A stretch of DNA of 64,000 bases from Linanthus parryae (lineage: Eukaryota; Streptophyta; Magnoliopsida; Ericales; Polemoniaceae). This document shows, in pieces, positions 55,849 through 64,000 of the stretch. The position numbers and the translations under genes were made by a program. The DNA lies in the NCBI GenBank assembly GCA_023055425.1, contig JALGPY010000001.1:143803368-143867367 (forward strand), given 5' to 3'. The notes beneath the pieces are model-generated. The model saw nothing but the letters and a program-made list of their open reading frames with translations, did not search any database and had not been told where the DNA came from. Every line of letters starts with the position of its first letter. Position 1 is the first letter of the stretch.

Positions 55849-57862
55849 TAAGTTAATGGCATATAAATTTGTACTTATGGGTATATATTACAGACTTGGA
55901 AGAAATTGTTGAACTTGAATCATCACCCGATAGCGATATTGAAATTCTAAAACCTTATGGGTTAGAAAGTTCCAGTTTTGCAACACGTGAACAAAAAAGT
56001 AGGGAACCGAGAGAAGGAATGGTGTTTATGAATGAAATTGAAGCATTCAATTTCTACGTCCAATATGCCTGGGAAACTGGTTTTGGTGTGCGTAAAGGAA
56101 GTTATCGACGACTGGTAGATGGAACACAACGTAAAAGAACATTTTTTTGCACCAAAGAAGGGTACCGTAAGAAACCAGTCACATCAAAGGTGCCAAAAGT
56201 TAATATATTGGAAACTAGAACTGGTTGCAATGCTATGATAATTTTCAAGATAGAAAAAGGAGAATGGATTATTGACAAGTTTGTTGCTGAGTATAATCAG
56301 GAGTTAACTCATCAACTGAATATGCTAAGATCCCATAGACATGTATCTGAGGTCCAAGGGGATATAATCAACACAATGGATAATGCTGGTATAGAAGCAA
56401 GTAGTATATATTCTTATTTTGTGGAAGAAACTTGGGATGCAGAGAATGTTGGATTCCAAAAATCAGATTGTAGTAACTTCTTACGTAGCAAATGGATGGA
56501 AATTCTTCAAGCTAGTAATGCACAAGCTGTTCTAGATTATTTCAAGAAAATGCAAGCTGAAGATCCACCATTCTTCTACTCAATTCAAGCAGACTCTGAA
56601 AATCGATTAACAATTTTTTTTTGGCGAGACAGCAGATCAAAGAATGACTATTTATACTTCTGCGATGTTGTTGTGTTTGACACAACATACAGAACAAATA
56701 AGTATAACATGATTTTTTCACTATTTATTGGTGTAAACCATCATGGACAGAATATATTATTTGGTTGTGCCTTTCTTTTGGATGAGACAACCGAATCTTT
56801 CGACTGGTTTTTCCGGTCCTTTTTGGAAGCCATGGATGGACAAGAGCCAGTCACAAGTTTTACTGATCAATGTGGTGCAATGGCTAATTCAATTGGGAAT
56901 GTATTCTCTAAGACTCAGCATAGACTATGTTTGTGGCATATTGGGCAAAATGCTGCTAAACATCTTTCTCTTTATTATCGGAAATCAGGATTCAAGAGTC
57001 TCTTTAATAGATGTTTATATGATTGTGAAACAGAAGATGAGTTTGATGCTGCATGGAGCTCTATGGTTCATGACTATGGTCTTGTTCAAAACAGGTGGTT
57101 AGATGGACTTCATAAATTAAGAGAAAAATGGTGCTAACCATACAGTAAAAGATATTTTTCCTGCTGATATAAACTCGACACAGAGAAGTGAGAGCATGAA
57201 CAACATTTTTAAGAAAGTCACTTGCAAAACAATGCCCCTTATAAAATTCTAATGCGATATGAAAACGTTGCTAAGCGGCGACATCGGACAGAGCTATTGG
57301 AAGATGTCCGTTGCAACCAAGGTGCGCCCCCTGGGGTTGGTAAAATTGGAGGTATAGTGAAAAACGCGGCTGATTCATATACTCATGCTATATTTGCGAA
57401 ATTTCACGAGGAATTCTCACACTGCATGTCCATAGGGTTACATGAAGTAGATAAGAATGATGATATATGCACATATACATTGATTAAATATGGTGAGAAA
57501 ATGGAGAATGTCGTGAAATTTTGTTCCTCATATTACATGCTTGATTGCAGTTGTAAGAAATTTGAAGTTGCTGGTGTATTACGTTGTCATGCTTTGAGAG
57601 TTTTGAATGGTAACAATATTTTTAGCATACCGTCAGCATATATTTTAATCGGTGGACAAATGGGGCCATATGTGATGTGACAAGTGATGTACAAATATCT
57701 ACCGAGCAAAATACCAAAAGACCAGTTAAATTGCGACGAAGTCGAATAATGCATAAAGCTGTGCGTATTGCAAATAAAGCTTGTTTAATGGAAGAAGCTG
57801 CAGATGTGGCTGAACATCACATGGATATTGCACTAGAGAAGATTGAAAGTTTGCTAATGTGA
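55757..57862 (+). pseudogene. FAR1-type (Mutator-like) transposase gene, broken
   Basis: FAR1-type genes include transposases of the Mutator superfamily. Exon 1 is 55757-55790 (ATG start, donor GTATGT) and exon 2 begins at 55894 after TTACAG; the junction gives Asp then LEEIVELESSPDSDIEI. An FAR1 DNA-binding domain lies at about residues 45-110 (EAFNFYVQYAWETGFGVRKG, TFFCTKEGYRK). The MULE transposase domain is at about residues 250-390: VVVFDTTYRTN, SFTDQCGAMA, LCLWHIGQNAA. The frame stops at 57137. Further frames show RSESMNNIF (a likely third acidic residue), a SWIM finger CSCKKFEVAGVLRCH, and an RRSRIMHKAVRIANKA C-terminus. At least three frameshifts make it non-functional. Confidence 0.85.
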
Positions 57863-59607
57863 AGGCAACATGACTTTACTTGAGAAATCAGTTGAAATTG
57901 ATAACGACACTTTACTTGACAAATCATCCGGTTGATATTCTGCGAAAACCGACACTTGGATTCAAGCATATGTTTTGTTGCCAATATCACATATGGGTCA
58001 AAGTAATGAGGTTCATATTTTTTATCTGTACGGAATGTGTGTGTTCGATATATCTTTTCAATATTATTTTCATTTATTTTTTAAAACATGCATTTAACAT
58101 ATTTCGCACACAGAGTGCTTCCAGTGATTGGCTGGCACACCAAGGTAATCTTATGTATTATCCAACTCCACAAAGCTACCGAGATGTTCCTTTGAATAGT
58201 CCAACTGCTCACCCATGTATGAGGTCTCTACGTGATGAATGTACTCCTATTGCATGTTTTTCTTTCAAGGGTTATCATAATTCTTCTAACTAGGTAACAC
58301 ATCCAAACATTATAAGTCAGATGGATTTAACTCAATGTGAACTTTCAAACAAGTTGAGCTCAGGTATAATTTTTTTTGCACAATATATAATATAATCGTC
58401 GTCTTTTACCCTTTTTGTCATGTTATTTCTCTCTACTCTTTTTCATACATGTTTATTTCATTTTAATCTTCATCCGTTATATGATTGTACGGTTGTATAT
58501 ACAACATCAGTATACGGACTTGGTAGTTTGGAGACAATGGAGCAGTTACAAGCCATAACGGCGCAGGGAGATGGTCTACATTCCCTGATCAGCCATAGTA
58601 GATCTATACCAGCGGGTGTTTGGCACAATATGTTATCTCGAGATTCCTAGATGCCAGTGCCGTTTCATTATAAAGGATTGGTTGACTGAGTTTCTGAGTT
58701 TGCTACAAGCATTGAAGGCGGCAATTGAAGTTGTGTTTCTGAGTTTGCTACAAGCATTGAAGGCGGCATATCCCTTGTCGTTTCCTGATGTATTTTGATA
58801 TGTTCTTTTATTTGTTCTTTCTCCGGATTATACTAAGGAGTGGTGTATTACCTCCTCACCTTGTTAAAATGTGATGTCATTTTGATCAATAAAAGATTTA
58901 ATATTTTCTCCCATAAATATGAAATCAAGACCTACAGTATATGTGTAACTGCTAGACTTTGATACCACAGGTACATTTATGTCATTATAGCATTGGCGAT
59001 ATTGAAATTAGTTTGTTTTATGTGCAAAATACATTACTGGTGGAATTTCACACAACTAGGTACCACACACTGGTAAATGAAGGTAATGTCTCACAGTTAA
59101 AGGTCTGATGAGATGCAACAAAGGTCTGATGATATAACACCTTATCATAAACACTGGTAAATGAGGGTAGCAATCAATGGGGCAATCGAAGAACAAATAA
59201 ATCAACAAATTATTGGATGCAACTTGTTATTTGAAATAAAATTGACGAATTTACTTCGCATTCTTAGTCGGGTTCTGAGTTGTACCATGATTTTTTCTTA
59301 CGAATACCATTCAATCACAATGAGCTTCCTGGTAACTAAAAAAAAGATTCTAGAGAAGTGATCGTCGCTAACTAAGAAAAGATTCCAGAAAATGGTTAAT
59401 ATTATGTGAGATTAGACCAAAGAAGCAAGGTCTCCATATTTGCTTTAGGGGAGAAAATGACAGCTTAGATCCAATAAAACTGAAGCACGCGTCTTCTTGA
59501 TTTACATGTCTTCTTTTACTTGACAAAACTGAGGCAAGGTTTCGCCTTCTTTACTTCAAATTTGTGCAGAAGCACACGAAGAGTTGCTGAATAAGGTCTG
59601 GTAGATG
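57863..59607 (+). other. 3' part of the Mutator-like element
   Basis: Possible 3' exon pieces (a splice-acceptor-like CACACAG at 58112-58118 is followed by an open stretch SASSDWLAHQGNLMYYPTPQ), but no known domain. A 33-bp motif is repeated at 58691 and 58736 (period 45). Short repeats around AAACACTGGTAAATG occur at about 59064-59160. No other gene. Confidence 0.45.
58691..58768. repeat. 45-bp period duplication
   Basis: A 33-bp block starting TTTCTGAGTTTG and ending GGCGGCA is present twice, exactly 45 bp apart. Confidence 0.8.
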
Positions 59608-59954
59608 GAACATTGGCGGGGAATTCGATCTCTTTTGATGATACAGGAAAGAGGTACAAAAAAGATCTGATTTTCTCCAGACGGGATTTGGATAAATTAG
59701 ATGTTTATCCTCAAAATATTAGAGAGACGAAGGGAGTCACTTCATCCTCAGTTAGTGAACAAAATGACATTTTTTTTTGTTTTTTCTGAATGCCATGTGT
59801 CAAATGTGAATGGCGGACCTACCTACCGTTCACAAGAACCAAAAGAGAAAAGAGAGAGAGAGAGTGGACAATCACGAACCAAACAATTTTAGTCCAAACC
59901 ATCATATATAGTCTCCAGTTCAGTTTTAAAATCATTGCACCAGAAAATATCATA

Positions 59955-60727
59955 GGCTAAATTGCATTGGAGGTACCTACAGATTGATTTTTGTGTGGAT
60001 TTGGTACCCATAGTTTCAATTGCAGTATCAACGGTACCCATACTTTCAATCTGTTGTAACGGTAGTACCTACCGTAAACTTCCATATGTTGAATGAAAAT
60101 ATACGAAAAGACTGGTACGCCCCTAATTCTCACCCCTACAATTTTGTAAATTATTTTATAGAATATTGAATTTACCGATTTATTTATTTATTTATTTATT
60201 TACACACAAAGATATATATATATATTAAAAAAAGTACTTGTCGTAGTAATAATTCAAAATTTTTTATTTTTACTCATAATTCTAAATTTTATAAAATCTT
60301 AATTATATGAAACTTAATAATTTCCTTGTAATTGTAATAATTAATACATTTAGTATAACTTTTTCCATCGAACGAAATATTTATCGTGATAACATGTACT
60401 TTTAGTATTGAAAATATATAGTATTATATTAATTTATAATTAAATAATTAAATTTTAAAAATTATTTTTTTGTAAAATTTTGGTATTTGTAGTTAACAGT
60501 TGTAATTTTATAAAAATTTGGAGTGATAATAAGGGGCACACTAGTCCTTTTACATATCCATCCAACATATAGATGGAAAGTTAACGGAGGGTACCATCGT
60601 TGTAACAAATTGAAAGTATGAATACTTTAGAAACTGCAGTTGAAACTATGAGTAGCAAATCCTCACAAAAATCAAACTATGAGTACTGCCGTATTGAAAG
60701 TATGGATACTGTTGATCCAAGTTAAGG
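59955..60727. mobile_element. Long-TIR Mutator-like element, AT-rich core
   Basis: TIR arms of about 170-195 bp (59955-60130 and 60530-60727), sharing TTTGATTTTTGTG and TAGTTTCAA-type words in opposite orientation. The outer end at the left is GGCTAAATTGCATTGG. The core (60130-60530) is AT-rich with a (TTTA)n run and no gene. It may be 20-40 bp longer on the right. Confidence 0.6.
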
Positions 60728-60764
60728 CTTCTAGTGCTCCAAACTCCTTGCAACATAGTTAATA

Positions 60765-61891
60765 GACTAATTATTTAATGCATACCCCCAGTATAGCCAA
60801 ACTAACACATTGCAATCTCCAATTCTAAGATAGGCTTATTGGATTCCCCATTTGTAATAAATTATACTTGTTGAAACTGGTTAAACAATCCGTCAAATAC
60901 TTAAATGAGTATTCCGTTCGTTGACAAAAAAACTCATTTTTATTGAGGGTAAAATGGTCCACTCTCAAAAATATGAACATCACCAAATTTCTGGCACTAG
61001 GAACCCAGGTTCCAGCCATATTTAACATCAAACCCAACTTCACACCTGTCGACCCCAACGCATCCGAATCAATTCATAGTCGCTTATTTCGACAACAATC
61101 AAATTCAACCTGATTAAACAAATCAGAAGCAATAGTAGTGAACTGATTGTTCTAAGTTCGAAATTAATTTAATTCCACCTACTAATGAACATAATGTTGG
61201 AGCTTCACATCTCAGAGTGGGTGCTGAATCACAGGGAGCAAAGAGAGAGAGGGGGGAGACAGAGAAACGGGAGAGAGAGCGAGAGGCAGAGAGATGGGTC
61301 GGGTTGGAGGCAAAGAAGTTGAGGCGGCGTGGTTTTCTGTCAGGTTGGAGGTTGAAGCATCGGCTGCAGCTCGGACATGACTAAGCCGAGATATAGATGG
61401 AGCTGGAAGTAGGGATCGGTCGGAAAAGTACCTGCACGAGAGAGAAACAGGGCCAACCACGGTGGCGGCTTTGGTGGTTTTTTCGTCCGCTGCTGCTGTT
61501 TCTAGGTTCCTTACACAGAATTTTAGAACAGAAATAGGGGAGAACAAGAAGTAGAGAGAGAGAGGGGGCGGGGTGTTCGTGATGGTATTCAGATTGTTGA
61601 CAGATTTGGGGGATTGGGAATATGTGATATGGATATGTGTTGATCTTCATCTTCTCATCTCCCTCAACCTAAAAAAAACTAATCTTTAAAGTTTTATTTT
61701 CTAATATAAACTTATTGTTCTTGTATTGACAAGTATACCCCCCTTTAATGGATGATGATTGGAAGGATTACTTAACAAGTTTCAACAAGAAATATTTATT
61801 GCAAATGGAAGATGCAATAAGCCTATTTTAGAATCGGAGGTTACAATGTGTTAGTTTCCTTATACTGAGGGTATGCATTAAGTAATTAATC
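60765..61891. mobile_element. Long-TIR Mutator-like element, second copy
   Basis: TIR arms of about 150 bp: outer ends GACTAATTATTTAATGC (60765) and, from the right, GATTAATTACTTAATGC. Arms match those of 46830-48099. The interior (61210-61680) is inverted relative to that element and has a frame on the minus strand with FCVRNLETAAADEKTTKAA and ENHAASTS, similar to its peptide. Flanking 9-bp TAGTTAATA / TAATTAATA is a possible duplication with one mismatch. Confidence 0.75.
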
Positions 61892-61938
61892 CTAATTAAT
61901 ATTAGATAGCTGGAATATGTATCCATGTTTCCCTCCAT

Positions 61939-64000
61939 TGTAACACCCCTAATTTCGAAGAGTGTTCTCAAGTGCAATATGAAGACTTTGGGGGAGAATT
62001 TGTAAAAAGTCCGTCTTGGCCTTATAGTTGGAATTTTGGAGTTTTAGCAATATTTGGAAGTCGTTAGAATGATTTTGAAGCACTAGAGATGTTCGGGGTG
62101 GTTGTGCAATTCTCTGAAATTAAGTAGAAGCTCTCATTCTAGTTGAACCCAAAAGTTTAGAAAGCTACACTTTGACCCCCTATGCATGTGAGACACTTGT
62201 CAAAAGAGTATTGACACCTCATTAGTAAGGATGCATCATCTCCTCCCTCTCCTCTATCAGTTGTTGCTGAGAACAATGGGCATCTTCATCAATTATTTGA
62301 ATTTCATCTTCTTCCTCTCTCTTCACCATGCAACCACCAAGAACACCACAACCTCCACCAAGGAACTACCACCAAACAACCACCAACTCCCGACCTGCTC
62401 CCACCCGGATTATTCCTCACCACAAGGATCAAAACGCCTCAAACAGTTCGGGATTTCATCAAGAATCGAATGAGAAATTCGGGTTTGAAGGTAAGAACCA
62501 TAGTTGCATTTTTCATCGATTTATCCCTCCTCGTTGCAATCCAACACAATTAACACCCATATCTTTTTTCCTGAGATCAAGGCGAAGCCGTAGGTACCAA
62601 ATTTGTGCGCTGAATCGAAGTAAATCAACATCGCCGGATTCCAGGTTGAAGAACCCTACGGGAATGGCCGCTGGCCACCAAGCAACAACATTCTCTTTGA
62701 TCTTGGTCGTTTCCCCCAAATTGAAGGTGAACCCATGACCTGTGGAAGTCGTACAACACCGTACCCAATCCAGAATCTGATGGGAACTCTCTGAAGCGCC
62801 GGAAATCGGGTGGCATGTCGCCGGCGAACTCCATGGCCGCCGGAGAGCGATGCAACAAGGTATCTCTCTCATTAATTCACTATTTTCATTGTATCTTGCA
62901 CCAAAATCATCCCTATTACATCTAGAATGCATTAGAAGCATCAAATCCTACCAATAATCTGTTTAGAATCGAGTTTAAGTTCATTTCTCGCACTTTTGTT
63001 CGTTTTCCCAGAACGAAAACTGCCCATGTTCAAATGATCGTATATCCCTCATTTTTAATCCCCTTTGAGTGATTTTTGGACTTACTGGAAACCTCAGACG
63101 ATTGGCTACAACTTTTGTGTTTTAAATATTTTCAAATTCGGTCTCTAAACCACCTAAAAATCCAGTTGAAGTTGCTACAAATCGTGTTCTAGAAGCTGTC
63201 CGGAGCAGTTTTTTTCTAAGTGTTGGAGTTTAGATTGAAACATTGATTTTAGAACGAACATAACTCCCTCAATTATAGTACGTAATAATTCAAATCATAA
63301 TCTCTGGGTCATGTTCAAATTTTTAACGGATTCCTCACAAAACGAGCCTGAAGTTGCTAGTTTGAACTCATGAAACTTTCTTCAATTTTCCTAAGTGTTG
63401 GATCAGAATTTTGTCCAAATTTGACTAGCGATATCTTTTTGAATACTTGGAGTTTTTAGGAGTTCAAGTATGTTCTGAAATCTTTGAACTATCATCTCAA
63501 AACCCTATTCCTGGTTTCTCAACTCCTTCCCAACGGATCAAAAATCAGTCGCGAAATTGACTACTTGAAACGACTTTTCGCTATCTTTGATATTCGGTTT
63601 TGACCATTTGAATGACATTTCTGGCCTTACGTTCTTCATGAAACTTGTTCATATTCATATGCTGAGTTTAAATATCAAGTTTGACCAAGTTTGACTATTC
63701 GAAACCCTAGTTTGATTGATCTAGATAAGAGGGGTAAAATAGTAATTTTACTAAAGATTTGAATTAAGTTCAAGTTAGTTACTCGGAGTTTGTCTGTATG
63801 TCTTGTATGGATATTTGGAGTACTCGTATGTCATTCTCGGCTAGGTTTTGCCAAGTCAACAGTTGGGCCTTTTTGCAGTTTTACTAAAATTTCGGAGCCT
63901 AAGTGTAATTTAATGAAAGTTGGAGATTTTGATGCTAAATTTATATGGAAGAGTTAAGAGTAATTCTTGCATGTTGTTGGGCCAGTATGGGTGTAATTTG
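61939..64000 (+). mobile_element. Long LTR-type sequence, right bracket (truncated by window)
   Basis: Starts TGTAACACCCC, typical of one group of Ty3 LTRs, and runs beyond the window. From about 62400 it is the plus-strand counterpart of 1914-5212 (minus). A donor-like GAAG|GTAAGAACC lies at 62487-62500 and an AG|GTATC-like site after GCGATGCAACA at about 62858. Frames at 62231-62738 and the reverse ones are not domain-bearing. I see no coding sequence to the end. Confidence 0.6.

Larger units (their letters stand above)
48222..59840 (+). mobile_element. Large Mutator-like element with FAR1-type transposase
   Basis: Left TIR about 48222-48510 and right TIR about 59608-59840, in opposite orientation, roughly 85-90 percent alike by eye, with the outer ends CGGTTTTTGTGAACCG and, from the right, TGGTTCTTGTGAACGG. 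Between them lie a FAR1-type transposase gene (55757-57862) and, inserted in it, the 6.7-kb LTR element 48938-55641. Without that insertion the element would be about 4.9 kb, normal for an autonomous Mutator-like element. I could not find a 9-bp target-site duplication, so the exact ends are uncertain. Confidence 0.8.

Overview
The window is nuclear DNA of a flowering plant, probably a eudicot, and is almost entirely accessory sequence. The evidence is copia and Ty3/gypsy retrotransposons primed by initiator-tRNA-type sites, Mutator-like and hAT-like DNA transposons, Tourist-like MITEs, an F-box gene, a FAR1-type transposase gene, and snRNA sequences with the plant upstream sequence element (USE, RTCCCACATCG). 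The species cannot be told from the sequence. I see one apparently intact ordinary gene, a single-exon F-box protein (45476-46648, minus). All calls were made by eye.

Layout. 1-1913: a cluster of short palindromes, then the 3' end and LTR of a Ty3-type element. 1914-5212: a long LTR-type sequence on the minus strand; a related sequence on the plus strand starts at 61939 and runs out of the window, so the window is bracketed by inverted relatives. 5213-9737: a minus-strand Ty3/gypsy element in the tandem form LTR-gag-protease-LTR-gag.

9738-23416 (block I) and 26640-43620 (block II) are two diverged copies of one segment. Each begins with two U1 snRNA-like sequences behind USE boxes, continues with shared non-coding DNA, and holds a deletion derivative of a gypsy element and fragments of a minus-strand copia LTR. 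The blocks differ by later insertions. Block I has a doubly nested copia element, two nested MITEs, a MITE carrying three microsatellites, a TIR element rich in GATCC motifs and an RNase H fossil. Block II has a 4.9-kb minus-strand copia, a 5.1-kb plus-strand copia, a five-copy tandem array built from a host/LTR junction, and a hAT-type MITE containing two inverted tRNA-like sequences. Several insertions have clear target-site duplications and an empty site in the other block. Between the blocks lie a third short copia derivative (23417-25290), an unrecognised coding-looking ORF and a copia-type 3' LTR.

43621-64000: a U2 snRNA-like sequence (44673-44875), the F-box gene, a short long-TIR Mutator-like element (46830-48099), an 11.6-kb Mutator-like element with about 230-290 bp TIRs and a decayed FAR1-type transposase gene (48222-59840), two more long-TIR elements, and the plus-strand bracket LTR. 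A 6.7-kb gag-only LTR element (48938-55641) sits inside the large Mutator-like element, between two tandem copies of the transposase first exon.

How the parts relate: the U1 and U2 sequences suggest an old snRNA gene neighbourhood that was duplicated, then expanded and broken by transposons. Nearly all transposon genes carry stops or frameshifts, so most of this DNA is probably inactive now. The gag-only and coding-free LTR elements would have needed proteins from other elements to move.
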